Shown piece by piece: positions 50,158 to 58,336 of a stretch of 64,000 nt of DNA. The notes beneath the pieces were generated by a model that was not told the origin of the DNA, did not search any database, and was given only the letters and a program-made list of their open reading frames with translations. Each line of letters begins with the position of its first letter. The first letter of the stretch is position 1. The stretch is from positions 1 through 64,000 of the forward strand of contig NZ_BONC01000003.1 of assembly GCF_016862515.1 (NCBI RefSeq). Direction: 5' to 3'. The position numbers and the translations under genes are program-made. Origin of the DNA: Asanoa iriomotensis (lineage in GTDB: Bacteria; Actinomycetota; Actinomycetes; Mycobacteriales; Micromonosporaceae).

Positions 50158-51183
50158 GTGCGGGACGCCTCGGCTCTGCAGCGGTTGCGCCACATCGGCG
50201 TCGCCGCGACGGAGTCGCGCGCGCTGCGCGCGGCCGCGCTGGCCGAGATCGGCCGTGCCGTGCCCTTCGACGCCTGTGTCTGGCTGCTGACCGATCCCGA
50301 GACGTCGGTGGGGATGTCGCCGTTGGCGTGGGTGCCGCCATCGCTGATGCCCGAGCTGCCGCGGCTCATCCGGCTGAAATACCTGACGCCGGTCAACCGG
50401 TGGACCGCGCTGTCCGGGGCCGCGCGCCTCGACGCACCCGAGACGAGCCTCGTGTGGCGGGAACTGCTGCACGCTCATGGCGTCACCGACGTCGCGTCGC
50501 TGGCGTTCCGGGATCGCTACGGCTGCTGGGCTTTCCTGGACCTGTGGCGGCTCGGCGGCACGTTCACCGACGGTGAGTTGGCCTTCCTGGACGACGTCGC
50601 GTCGCTGCTCACCACGCATCTCCGGCGGTGCGTCGCCGGCTGCTTCCAGACCGAGGACAGAGGTACGCTCGAACCCGGCCCGGTGATGCTGCTGCTCGAC
50701 GCCGGTCTGAATGTGCTCGGCCAGACCCCGCGGACCGGCGACTATCTGGCCCGGCTGCTGCCGGACGCGGACCCGCAACCGATTCCGGCCGCCGCCTACA
50801 ACGTCGCCGCTCAGCTTGTCGCCGTCGAGAACGGCGTCGACGCCGGGCCGGCCCTGGCACGCATGCATCTCGCCGGCGGACGGTGGCTGACCATGCGCGC
50901 CGCACGCCTCGGCCCGACCTTCGATCAAGACGCGCAGATCGCGGTGACCCTCGAGGACAGCTCCCTGCCGGACCGCACCGCCGTGTTCGCCCGCGCGTGC
51001 GGGCTCACCGCGCGCGAGACCGAGTTGCTCCAGCAGCTGACGACCGGCGCGGACACCCGCACCGTCGCCACCCGGATGTTCCTCAGCGAGAACACCGTCC
51101 AGGACCACCTGAAATCGATCTTCGACAAGACCGGGACCCGCAGCCGCCGGGCTCTGCTCTCCCGGGCGGCCGGCACGGGTTGA
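50158..51183 (+). CDS. LuxR-type regulator with GAF-like sensor
   Basis: A 341-residue regulator. Residues ~20-170 look like a GAF-type sensor (AALAEIGRAVPFDACVWLLT, SLAFRDRYGCWAFLDLWRLG). A second region to ~275 is PAS-like. The C-terminal HTH is LTARETELLQQLTTGADTRT VATRMFLSENTVQDHLKSIF, typical LuxR. The start is GTG 50158; the longer frame back to 49987 overlaps the divergent gene and is rejected. Signal unknown. Confidence 0.85.
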   Translation: MRDASALQRLRHIGVAATESRALRAAALAEIGRAVPFDACVWLLTDPETSVGMSPLAWVPPSLMPELPRLIRLKYLTPVNRWTALSGAARLDAPETSLVWRELLHAHGVTDVASLAFRDRYGCWAFLDLWRLGGTFTDGELAFLDDVASLLTTHLRRCVAGCFQTEDRGTLEPGPVMLLLDAGLNVLGQTPRTGDYLARLLPDADPQPIPAAAYNVAAQLVAVENGVDAGPALARMHLAGGRWLTMRAARLGPTFDQDAQIAVTLEDSSLPDRTAVFARACGLTARETELLQQLTTGADTRTVATRMFLSENTVQDHLKSIFDKTGTRSRRALLSRAAGTG

Positions 51184-51198
51184 CGTGGGCCCAGTGCC

Positions 51199-51212
51199 TC
51201 AATCATCATTGA
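51199..51212. promoter_or_regulatory. ArsR-type operator before the ars operon
   Basis: TCAAT-CATC-ATTGA is a perfect 5-bp inverted repeat, 4 bp before the ATG of the ArsR-phosphatase fusion gene. The mRNA is likely leaderless. Confidence 0.6.
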
Positions 51213-51216
51213 GTCA

Positions 51217-51891
51217 ATGAACGTTGAGTCTCTTGAGGCAAGGGCTCGGGTGCACGCCGCCCTGGGCGAGCCGGCGCGGTTGGCGATCGTCGATCGCCTC
51301 GCGATCAGTGACGCCTCGCCGGGTGAGCTGGGGCAGCTGCTGGGGCAGCCCACGAACCTGGTCGCGCACCACCTTCGGGTGCTGGAAGCGGCCGGTTTGA
51401 CAGCCCGCAGCCGATCCGAGGGCGACCGTCGGCGCAGCTACCTGCGGCTCGTGCCCGAGGCCCTCTCGGGGCTGCTGCGCCCGGCCTTCTCGGTCCCCCC
51501 GCGCGTGGTGTTCGTCTGCACCCACAACTCGGCGCGTTCCCAATTGGCCGCCGCGTTGCTGGGGTCGCGCACCTCGGTGCCGACGGCGTCCGCCGGGACC
51601 GAACCCGCCGACGCCGTGCATTCCCGGGCGGTCGCCGTCGCCCGGCGGCACGGTCTGGACCTGTCTCGCGCCCGGCCGGCCCGCGTCGACGAGGTGGTCG
51701 AGGCCGCCGACCTCGTCATCTCGGTGTGCGACAACGCCCACGAACACCTGCCGATCTCGCGGTTGCACTGGTCCGTGCCCGATCCCGCCCGACACGACAC
51801 CGACGAGGCGTTCGAGCGCGCGTACGACGACATCGCCGGCCGGGTGGACCGGCTGGTTCCCGTCTTGGAAGGAGCCACCCGTGACCGCTGA
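51217..51891 (+). CDS. ArsR regulator fused to a low-molecular-weight phosphatase/ArsC domain
   Basis: A 224-residue fusion. Residues ~5-85 are an ArsR winged HTH (LVAHHLRVLEAAGLTARSRS). Residues ~95-224 are a low-molecular-weight protein tyrosine phosphatase/arsenate reductase domain with the P-loop FVCTHNSARSQ (Cys101, Arg107) and a late Asp-Pro (SVPDPARHD), the acid of the family. The As(III)-binding CxC of typical ArsR is missing, so arsenic sensing, if any, must use other residues. It overlaps arsC by 11 bp and heads the operon fusion-arsC-aqp. Such fusions are known in actinobacterial arsenic clusters. Confidence 0.88.
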   Translation: MNVESLEARARVHAALGEPARLAIVDRLAISDASPGELGQLLGQPTNLVAHHLRVLEAAGLTARSRSEGDRRRSYLRLVPEALSGLLRPAFSVPPRVVFVCTHNSARSQLAAALLGSRTSVPTASAGTEPADAVHSRAVAVARRHGLDLSRARPARVDEVVEAADLVISVCDNAHEHLPISRLHWSVPDPARHDTDEAFERAYDDIAGRVDRLVPVLEGATRDR

Positions 51892-52294
51892 CCGGCGTCC
51901 CGCCGTCCTGTTCGTGTGCGTACACAACGCCGGGCGCAGCCAGATGGCCCTCGGTTTTCTTCAGCACCTCGGCGGCGAGCGGGTGGTCGGGTGGTCCGGC
52001 GGGTCGGAGCCGGGCGACAAGGTCAATCCGGCTGCCGTCGAGGCGATGCGGGAGCGGGGCATCGACATCTCGCGCGAGTACCCCAAGCCATGGACCGACG
52101 AGGTCGTCGAGGCCGCGGATGTGGTCGTCACCATGGGTTGCGGTGACGCCTGCCCGTTCTTTCCCGGCAAGCGCTACCTGGACTGGGAGCTCGACGATCC
52201 GGCCGGCAAGGGCGTGGCCGAGGTGCGGCCTGTGCGCGACGAGATCGAACGGCGCGTGCGCCACCTGCTCAACGAACTCGGCGTGCCGGCCTGA
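51881..52294 (+). CDS. arsC: Arsenate reductase ArsC (thioredoxin/LMW-PTP type)
   Basis: A 137-residue enzyme that reduces arsenate to arsenite. The P-loop is FVCVHNAGRSQ with Cys13 and Arg19. Cys87 and Cys91 in MGCGDACPFFPG provide the relay disulfide typical of thioredoxin- or mycothiol-linked ArsC. The GTG at 51881 has GAAGGAG upstream and lies within the end of the fusion gene. Its TGA overlaps the aquaporin ATG (TGATG), so arsenite made here can leave by the adjacent channel. Confidence 0.93.
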   Translation: MTADRRPAVLFVCVHNAGRSQMALGFLQHLGGERVVGWSGGSEPGDKVNPAAVEAMRERGIDISREYPKPWTDEVVEAADVVVTMGCGDACPFFPGKRYLDWELDDPAGKGVAEVRPVRDEIERRVRHLLNELGVPA

Positions 52295-53028
52295 TGGAGC
52301 GAACCCGGCGCGCGCTCGCCGAATTCCTTGGCACCGGCCTTCTCGTCACCGCCGTCGTGGGTTCGGGCATCATGGCCGCCCGACTCTCACCCGGGAACAT
52401 CGGCCTGCAGTTGCTGGAGAACTCGATCGCGACCGCGTTCGCGCTCGCGGTCCTCATCATCGTGTTCGGGCCGATCTCCGGTGCGCATTTCAACCCGGTC
52501 GTCTCGCTCGCCGACTGGTGGCTCGGTCGCCGCGACCGGTCCGGCCTTCCGACGAGCGACCTAGCTGTCTACATCGGAGCACAACTCCTCGGCGCGACAG
52601 CGGGTTGTGTGCTGGCGAACCTGATGTTCGACGTCCCGGCCGTCACCTTCTCCGCGACCGAGCGCACCGGAGCCCCACTCTGGCTGGGTGAGGTCGTCGC
52701 CACCGGCGGCCTGGTGCTGCTCGTCTTCGCGCTCGCCCGCACGCACCGCGCGTCGATCGCGCCGGCCGCCGTGGGCGCCTACATCGGCGCGGCCTACTGG
52801 TTCACCTCGTCGACGTCGTTCGCGAACCCTGCCGTGACGGTCGGCCGCGCGTTCACCGACACCTTCGCCGGCATCGCGCCCGCCTCGGTGCCCGGGTTCG
52901 TCGTCGCACAGCTCTTCGGCCTGGCCGTCGGCGTCACCGCCCTGCTCGCGCTCTATCCGAACGCCGGCGAGACCGGCGACGTGCCGGCCGCCCCCGTGGC
53001 AACGGCCGGCACCGGTCGCGACGCCTGA
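52294..53028 (+). CDS. Aquaglyceroporin (AqpS-like arsenite channel)
   Basis: A 244-residue MIP channel with six helices and two half-helices: SGAHFNPVVSLADWW (NPV in place of NPA) and SFANPAVTVGRAF. The branch resembles actinobacterial MIP proteins found in ars operons. In such clusters arsenite flows out down its gradient through the channel, replacing the Acr3 or ArsB pump; no such pump is in this window. Start ATG 52294, coupled to arsC. Confidence 0.9.
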   Translation: MERTRRALAEFLGTGLLVTAVVGSGIMAARLSPGNIGLQLLENSIATAFALAVLIIVFGPISGAHFNPVVSLADWWLGRRDRSGLPTSDLAVYIGAQLLGATAGCVLANLMFDVPAVTFSATERTGAPLWLGEVVATGGLVLLVFALARTHRASIAPAAVGAYIGAAYWFTSSTSFANPAVTVGRAFTDTFAGIAPASVPGFVVAQLFGLAVGVTALLALYPNAGETGDVPAAPVATAGTGRDA

Positions 53029-53787
53029 CTAGGCAGGCTTGCGCGCGCGGACGATCGCCGAGTGCATGCCCTCGGCCGCCTCGTGGGTGGGCGTGATCTC
53101 CACGTCGACGAACCCCGCGTCGACCAGACCCTGCCGGTATTCGGCGAAGGACAGCGCGCCGGCGATGCAGCCGACCCAGTTGCCGCGCTCCGCCCGCTGC
53201 GCCGGCGTGAGGTCGTCGCCGGCGACGACGTCCGAGACGCCGAGCCGGCCGCCCGGCTTGAGGACCTCGAACGTCGACGCGAACACCGCCGGTTTGTCCG
53301 TCGACAGGTTGATCACGCAGTTGGAGATCACCACGTCGACGCTGCCGGCCGGCAGCGGGATGTCCTCGATGTGGCCGCGGAGGAACTCGACGTTGGTGGC
53401 GCCCGCCTCGGCCGCGTTGCGGCGGGCCAGGTCGAGCATCTCGTCGGTCATGTCCAGCCCGTAGGCCTTGCCCGTCGGACCGACCCGGCGGGCGGAGAGC
53501 AGCACGTCGATCCCGCCGCCGGAGCCCAGGTCCAGCACCGTCTCACCCGAGTGCAGGTCGGCGACCATCAGCGGGTTGCCGCAACCCAGGCTCGCCTCCA
53601 CCGCCGCGGCCGGCAGTTCTGCCCGCTCGGCGTCCGAGTAGAGCTCCCCGAGCGGCCCTTCGGCCGGTGGGGCGCACGAATCGGACGATCCGCAACACCC
53701 CTCGCCCCCCAACACCTTGATCGCCGCCGCCGCATACCGATCTCGTACGTCATCCCGCGTCACCGGCAACTCGTACCCCGTGGCCAT
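53029..53787 (-). CDS. arsM: Arsenite S-adenosylmethionine methyltransferase
   Basis: A 252-residue enzyme that methylates As(III) to volatile or less retained species. The SAM motif is VLDLGSGGGIDVLLSARRVG. The conserved cysteines for arsenic are Cys68 (SLGCGNP), Cys156 (ISNCVINLS) and Cys206 (NWVGCIAGA), in the usual contexts; Cys31, Cys32 and Cys38 lie in the N-terminal CC-SSDSC segment. It is divergent from an ArsR with a CxC sensor site, and likely regulated by it. Confidence 0.93.
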   Translation of the reverse strand: MATGYELPVTRDDVRDRYAAAAIKVLGGEGCCGSSDSCAPPAEGPLGELYSDAERAELPAAAVEASLGCGNPLMVADLHSGETVLDLGSGGGIDVLLSARRVGPTGKAYGLDMTDEMLDLARRNAAEAGATNVEFLRGHIEDIPLPAGSVDVVISNCVINLSTDKPAVFASTFEVLKPGGRLGVSDVVAGDDLTPAQRAERGNWVGCIAGALSFAEYRQGLVDAGFVDVEITPTHEAAEGMHSAIVRARKPA

Positions 53788-53810
53788 CTCGATCCTCCTG
53801 ATTCGATGAC

Positions 53811-53853
53811 TGTCAAGACAAACACTTGCACGTTGTTTCGACAGTTGTCAAGA
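53811..53853. promoter_or_regulatory. Divergent arsM/arsR promoter with TGTCAAGA repeats
   Basis: TGTCAAGA is present at 53811-53818 and 53846-53853, flanking an imperfect palindrome around ACTTGCACGTTGT. A -35-like TTGCAC (53825) lies 17 bp before a weak -10 CAAGAT on the plus strand. Likely binding region of the adjacent ArsR. Confidence 0.5.
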
Positions 53854-53860
53854 TGGAGCG

Positions 53861-54232
53861 GTGGAACTGGAGATCACCGACGTCAGCGCCGGCGCCTGCT
53901 GCCCGCCGATGGTCGACGAGGCGTTGACCGAAGCGGCCGCGGTCGACCTCGCCCGGGGCTTCAAAGCGCTTGGCGACCCCGTGCGCCTGCGCCTGCTCTC
54001 GATGATCGCCGCCCGCGCCGGCGGCGAGATCTGCGTCTGCGACCTCACCGACGCGTTCGAGGTCAAAGGCCCGACGATCTCCCACCACCTGCGCGTTCTC
54101 CGCGAAGCCGGCCTGATCGACGGCGAACGCCGTGGCACCTGGGTCTACTACCGGGTCATCCCGAGCGCCCTGGCGCCGCTGTCGCAACTCCTCGACACGT
54201 CGGCCCTGGCACTCGCGGCCCCAACGACCTAG
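53861..54232 (+). CDS. arsR: ArsR-family As(III) sensor
   Basis: A 123-residue repressor. The winged HTH is [20 protein letters not shown], and the arsenite-binding CxC is Cys58 and Cys60 in [12 protein letters not shown], right in the alpha-3 helix as in E. coli ArsR (ELCVCDL). Cys13 and Cys14 in GACCPP may add a ligand. It is divergent from arsM and may also control the fusion operon. GTG 53861 is the start. Its stop shares CTAG with the convergent ABC permease gene. Confidence 0.92.
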   Translation: MELEITDVSAGACCPPMVDEALTEAAAVDLARGFKALGDPVRLRLLSMIAARAGGEICVCDLTDAFEVKGPTISHHLRVLREAGLIDGERRGTWVYYRVIPSALAPLSQLLDTSALALAAPTT

Positions 54233-54957
54233 GCGACGTCGCGGCGGGCGCCGACGGTCAGGGCCAAGACCGCGAACGCCGCCGCATAAACCGCGAGCAC
54301 CCCGGCCGCCGCCCCTTGCGTCAGGCCGACGTCGCCCGCCATCGGCACGCGGCCCAGCGCGCTCGCGGCCGTGAACGGCAGCCACTTCGCCGCCGAGTCG
54401 CCGACGAGTTGGCCGACCGCGGTCTCGACCAGCGCGATCCAGACCAGCGCCCCCGCCACCGCCGCGGCGAGGTTGCGCACGAGCGCGCCGAGGCCGACAC
54501 CGACCGCCCCGAAGACCGCGTTCCAGACGACCGCGCCGCCCAACGTCCGCCACAGATCCCCGTCGTCGATCCAACCCGAGGTGCCGCCGAGGAACGCGAA
54601 CGTCGTCACCAGCGCGGTCGCGGTGCCCACCAGACCGAAGACCAGGCCGGCGAACAGGTGGACCACGAGCTTGGCCGCCAGCACCCGGCCACGGCGCGGT
54701 GTGCCGAGATACGTGTCGGTGACGGTCCGATGCCGGTACTCGCCGGCGACCGCGGTGATGCCGAGCACCAGCGGGAGTAGGGCGAACAGGCCGACGTGGG
54801 CGGCCGCGTCGTCGACCAGCGCGACCCGCTCACCCGGGTCGGCGGAGGCCAGCGGCCCCGCGACGCCGACGACGACCAGCGCCTGTGCGGCGAGGAGCAG
54901 GATCCACGGGCCGCGCACGGTACGCAGCTTCAACAGTTCGGTGGCGACGAGGGTCAT
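54229..54957 (-). CDS. ABC-2 type exporter permease
   Basis: A 242-residue membrane protein with six helices (e.g. [60 protein letters not shown]). [17 protein letters not shown] is the hallmark cytoplasmic loop of ABC-2 permeases. It forms an exporter with the ATPase encoded just upstream (ATGA overlap). Substrate unknown; exporters of this type, next to a histidine kinase/response regulator pair, often handle antimicrobial peptides or lipids. Confidence 0.92.
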   Translation of the reverse strand: MTLVATELLKLRTVRGPWILLLAAQALVVVGVAGPLASADPGERVALVDDAAAHVGLFALLPLVLGITAVAGEYRHRTVTDTYLGTPRRGRVLAAKLVVHLFAGLVFGLVGTATALVTTFAFLGGTSGWIDDGDLWRTLGGAVVWNAVFGAVGVGLGALVRNLAAAVAGALVWIALVETAVGQLVGDSAAKWLPFTAASALGRVPMAGDVGLTQGAAAGVLAVYAAAFAVLALTVGARRDVA

Positions 54958-55667
54958 GCGGGCGCTCCGGTCAGGCGAAGGAAGGCGGCTTCGAGGCCAC
55001 CGGTCTCGTGGGCCAGGTCGGTGACCGGTCCGTCGAACATCAGCTGTCCCTGGTGGGCGACCAGGACGTGGTCGACCGTCTGCGCGACCTCGGCCAACAC
55101 GTGACTGGAGACGAGAACGGTGCGTCCCTCGCCGGCGAGCCCCCGCAGCAACTCGCGCAGCCAGGCCATGCCGGCCGGGTCGAGCCCGTTCGCGGGCTCG
55201 TCGAGGATCAGCACGGGCGGGTCGCCGAGCAGGGCGGCCGCCAGCCCGAGCCGTTGCCGCATGCCGAGGGAGTAGCCACCCACGCGCCGATCGGCCGCGC
55301 CGGTGAGGCCGGCCTGGTCTAGGACCTCGTCGACCCGGGCGGCGGGCAGGCCGGCGTCGCGGGCGGCGATCCGCAGGTGGTCGCGGCCGCGGCGACCCGG
55401 ATGGAAGCCGGTGGCTTCGAGCAGTGCGCCGACGGTACGCCGTGGGTGCGCGAGCCGCGCGTAGGACTGCCCGCGGATCAGAGCCTCGCCCGAGGTCGGC
55501 GCGATCAGGCCGAGCAGCATCCGCAACGTCGTCGTCTTGCCGGCGCCGTTGGGCCCGAGGAACGCGGTCACGCGGCCCGGCGGCAGGTCGAAGGTCATGT
55601 CCCGCACGGCCTCGACCCCGCCGAACCGTTTGCCGAGCCCGCGGACGGAGATGTCAGGTGTAGTCAC
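54954..55667 (-). CDS. ABC exporter ATP-binding protein
   Basis: A ~237-residue ABC ATPase. Walker A is [15 protein letters not shown], the signature [17 protein letters not shown], Walker [15 protein letters not shown], and H-loop [10 protein letters not shown]. The N-terminus [19 protein letters not shown] is typical of BcrA/CcmA-like exporters. GTG 55667 is chosen as the start; GTG 55676 and ATG 55697 are in frame and possible. It is divergent from the histidine kinase with an inverted repeat in between. Confidence 0.92.
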   Translation of the reverse strand: MTTPDISVRGLGKRFGGVEAVRDMTFDLPPGRVTAFLGPNGAGKTTTLRMLLGLIAPTSGEALIRGQSYARLAHPRRTVGALLEATGFHPGRRGRDHLRIAARDAGLPAARVDEVLDQAGLTGAADRRVGGYSLGMRQRLGLAAALLGDPPVLILDEPANGLDPAGMAWLRELLRGLAGEGRTVLVSSHVLAEVAQTVDHVLVAHQGQLMFDGPVTDLAHETGGLEAAFLRLTGAPA

Positions 55668-55726
55668 AGCGTCCACTGTGGCCAGCCAGTACCGCATCGC
55701 GCGTCGCCCACGCGCGGCATCTTCGA

Positions 55727-55746
55727 CGTACCGCGACGGCGGTACG
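55727..55746. promoter_or_regulatory. Inverted repeat between ABC exporter and kinase genes
   Basis: CGTACCGC-GACG-GCGGTACG has perfect 8-bp arms. It lies 60 bp upstream of the ATPase start and 55 bp upstream of the kinase start, and is a good candidate site for the response regulator. Confidence 0.6.
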
Positions 55747-55800
55747 TGCCTAGGTCGTCCGCCCGACGCCGTCAGCCCGAGAAAGTCCTACCGTGGTGGC

Positions 55801-56946
55801 ATGCCTGGTTTGCCGCGCGGCGCCGCGCCGTGGACACGGTCCGACGTCGCGGTCGCCGCCGTCGTCTACGTCGTCACCGTGGTCACCACCGTGGCGGGCG
55901 AGGGCCGATGGGACGCCAGCACCGCCACGATCGCCGCGGTGGCCTGCGGCGTGCTGGCGCTGCGTCGGGCGTACCCCTTCCCGACCCTGGTCGTCACCGC
56001 CGTCGCCGCCGAGGCGCACCTCATCCTGATGCACGGCGGCGCCAGCGTCGTCGTCCTGGCGGCACCGTTGATCGCGCTCTACACCGTGGCCGAGTCGACC
56101 TCCAGCGGCCGGGCGTGGCCGATCGGCGTGCTCGGCGTCGCCGCGTTCCTCAGCGTCCACGAACTGGTCCTGCCGACCGCCTGGCTCGGTGCCGAGAACC
56201 TCGCCCTGGCCGCGTTCGGCGGGCTCGCCCTCGCCGCCGGGCACGCCGCTCGGAGCCGCCGGGCCTACCTCGCCGAGGTCGAGGCCCGCGCGGCGCACGC
56301 CGAAGCCGACCGCGACGCCGAGGCCGCCCGCCGGGTCACCGAGGAGCGGCTGCGGATCGCCCGGGACCTGCACGACGACATCGGCCACTACCTGGCCCTG
56401 ATCCACGTGCAGGCCAAGGTCGCCGATCACCTGCTCGACGCCGAACCGGGCCGGGCCCGCGAGGCGATCACGCATGTACGCGAGGCGAGCCGCACCGCCC
56501 TGAGCGAGTTGGGCGATACCGTGGCCGTCCTGCGCCGGCCCGACGAGCCGAGCGCCGCGCCGATCCCGTACGCCGTCTTCGACGACCTGTTCGTCCAGTT
56601 CCGCCGCTCCGGCCTGCGCATCACCGATCGCCTAGAGGGGTCGGCCGACGCCGTGCCCGTGGCCGCCGGCCGCACCGCCTACCGGGTGTTGCGCGAGTCG
56701 CTGACCAACGTCTGCCGGCACGCCGGCCCGACCTCGGTCGACGTCGTGCTCACGTTCGCGCCCGACGAGCTGAGGATCGTCGTGGAGAACCGGCCCGGCG
56801 CGGCGCCGCCCGCGAGCCAGGCCACCGGGCACGGCCTGATCGGCATGCGCGAGCGGGTCACCGCCGTCGGCGGCCGGTTCACAGCCGGGCCGCTCGGCGA
56901 CGGCGGTTTCCGGGTCAGCGCGGCCCTCCCGATCGGTGCCGCATGA
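55801..56946 (+). CDS. Sensor histidine kinase (NarL-type partner)
   Basis: A 381-residue membrane kinase. Four to five N-terminal helices (VAVAAVVYVVTVVTTVAGEG, VVVLAAPLIALYTVAEST and others) form a sensor with little outer domain. The HisKA_3 domain has phospho-acceptor His191 in RIARDLHDDIGHYLALIHVQ. The ATPase domain has NVCRHAGPTSVDV and GHGLIGMRERVTAVGG. Intramembrane-sensing kinases of this kind often watch their own ABC exporter. ATG 55801 has TACCGT 5 bases upstream and is probably leaderless. It overlaps the regulator gene (ATGA). Confidence 0.92.
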   Translation: MPGLPRGAAPWTRSDVAVAAVVYVVTVVTTVAGEGRWDASTATIAAVACGVLALRRAYPFPTLVVTAVAAEAHLILMHGGASVVVLAAPLIALYTVAESTSSGRAWPIGVLGVAAFLSVHELVLPTAWLGAENLALAAFGGLALAAGHAARSRRAYLAEVEARAAHAEADRDAEAARRVTEERLRIARDLHDDIGHYLALIHVQAKVADHLLDAEPGRAREAITHVREASRTALSELGDTVAVLRRPDEPSAAPIPYAVFDDLFVQFRRSGLRITDRLEGSADAVPVAAGRTAYRVLRESLTNVCRHAGPTSVDVVLTFAPDELRIVVENRPGAAPPASQATGHGLIGMRERVTAVGGRFTAGPLGDGGFRVSAALPIGAA

Positions 56947-57626
56947 CCATCCGCGTGCTGGTCGCCGACGACCAACCGCTGGTCCGGGCCGGCTTCGTGC
57001 TGTTCATCGAGGCCGCGCCCGATATGCGCGTGGTCGGCGAGGCGGCCACCGGTCGCGAAGCCGTCAGCCTGGCCCGCTCGACCGGAGCCGACGTGGTCGT
57101 CATGGACATCCGCATGCCCGACGTCGACGGCCTCGCCGCGACCGCGCAGATCACCGGCGACCCGGACCTGGCCGCCACCCGCGTGCTGATCCTGACCACG
57201 TTCGACGTCGACGCGCACGTCTTCCAGGCGTTGCGGGCGGGCGCGAGCGGGTTCCTCGGCAAGACCGCCGAGACCGACGACCTGCTGCGCGCGATCCGCC
57301 TCGTGCATCGCGGCGACCAACTGCTCTCACCGGTCGCGACCCGCGCGCTGGTCGGCCGCTTCCTGGCCCAGCCGGAGCCGGCCACGAGCGACGGTCCGCG
57401 ACTGCGCGCCCTCACCGACCGGGAACGCGAGGTGCTGACCCTCGTCGGCCTCGGCCTGTCCAACGACGACATCGCCGCGCGCCTGGTGGTGAGCCCGCAC
57501 ACCGCCAAGACCCACGTCAACCGGATGATGACCAAGCTCGGCGCGCACGACCGCGCCCAACTCGTCATCCACGCGTACGAGTCGGGTCTGGTGCATCCGG
57601 CCGCCCGTCGTAACGTTGAGCCGTGA
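56943..57626 (+). CDS. NarL/LuxR-type response regulator
   Basis: A 227-residue regulator. The receiver domain has Asp9/Asp10 (VADDQP), phospho-acceptor Asp55 (VVMDIRMPDVDG) and Lys in FLGKTA. The output HTH is LTDREREVLTLVGLGLSNDD IAARLVVSPHTAKTHVNRMM. It is the partner of the kinase upstream and probably controls the divergent ABC exporter through the 55727-55746 repeat. Its stop overlaps the next gene (GTGA). Confidence 0.94.
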   Translation: MTIRVLVADDQPLVRAGFVLFIEAAPDMRVVGEAATGREAVSLARSTGADVVVMDIRMPDVDGLAATAQITGDPDLAATRVLILTTFDVDAHVFQALRAGASGFLGKTAETDDLLRAIRLVHRGDQLLSPVATRALVGRFLAQPEPATSDGPRLRALTDREREVLTLVGLGLSNDDIAARLVVSPHTAKTHVNRMMTKLGAHDRAQLVIHAYESGLVHPAARRNVEP

Positions 57627-58336
57627 GCGTCTCGCCGGTGGTCGAGCGGCCGGTCATGTTCCAGACCTGGCGCGATCTGACGTTCCTGCACTGGCGCTAC
57701 CCGGCGCCGGTGGTGCAGAGCATGCTGCCGCCGGGCCTGACGGTCGAGACCCACGACGGTGCCGCCTGGATCGGGCTCGTGCCGTTCGTGATGGCCGGCG
57801 TCCGAGCGCCGTTCGTGCCGGCGGTGCCGTGGCTGTCGCGCTTCCCGGAGACCAACGTCCGCACCTACGTGCGTGGTCCCGACGGGCGGTCCGGCATCTG
57901 GTTCTTCTCGCTCGACGCCGCGCGGCTCGCGCCCGTGGTGGTCGCCCGGCTCACCTACGCGCTGCCGTACCACTGGTCGCAGATGGACGTGCGCATCGAC
58001 GGCCCGCGGCACACCTATCGCAGCCGCCGGCACCAGCACTCCGACCGGCGTTGCGACGCCACTGTCCAGGTCGGCCGCCCGATCCCGGAGCCGAGCGCGC
58101 TCGAGACCTTCCTGACCGCCCGGTTCCGCCTCTACACCGTCTGGCGTGGCGGGCTCGTCGCCGCCGACGCCCAGCACGGGCCCTGGCCGCTGCGCACGGG
58201 TGAGCTGGAAAACCTCGACCAGAACCTGCTCGAAGCCGGCGGCCTGCCGACGCCCAGCGGCGACCCGCTCGTGCACACCTCGGCCGGCGTGCTCGTGCGG
58301 GTCAGCGGCTGGCGCCGCGTCACGAACGATTCGTGA
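57623..58336 (+). CDS. DUF2071 (YqjF-like) protein
   Basis: A 237-residue protein of unknown function. The start RPVMFQTWRDLTFLHWRYPA, the middle WIGLVPFVMAGVRAPFVPAV and NVRTYVRGPDGRSGIWFFSL are DUF2071 signatures, with the late RLYTVWRGGLVAADAQHGPW. The fold resembles acetoacetate decarboxylase-like proteins. GTG 57623 overlaps the regulator stop, so it is the third gene of the kinase operon. The 3' end overlaps the convergent VOC gene by 17 bp. Confidence 0.87.
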   Translation: MSVSPVVERPVMFQTWRDLTFLHWRYPAPVVQSMLPPGLTVETHDGAAWIGLVPFVMAGVRAPFVPAVPWLSRFPETNVRTYVRGPDGRSGIWFFSLDAARLAPVVVARLTYALPYHWSQMDVRIDGPRHTYRSRRHQHSDRRCDATVQVGRPIPEPSALETFLTARFRLYTVWRGGLVAADAQHGPWPLRTGELENLDQNLLEAGGLPTPSGDPLVHTSAGVLVRVSGWRRVTNDS

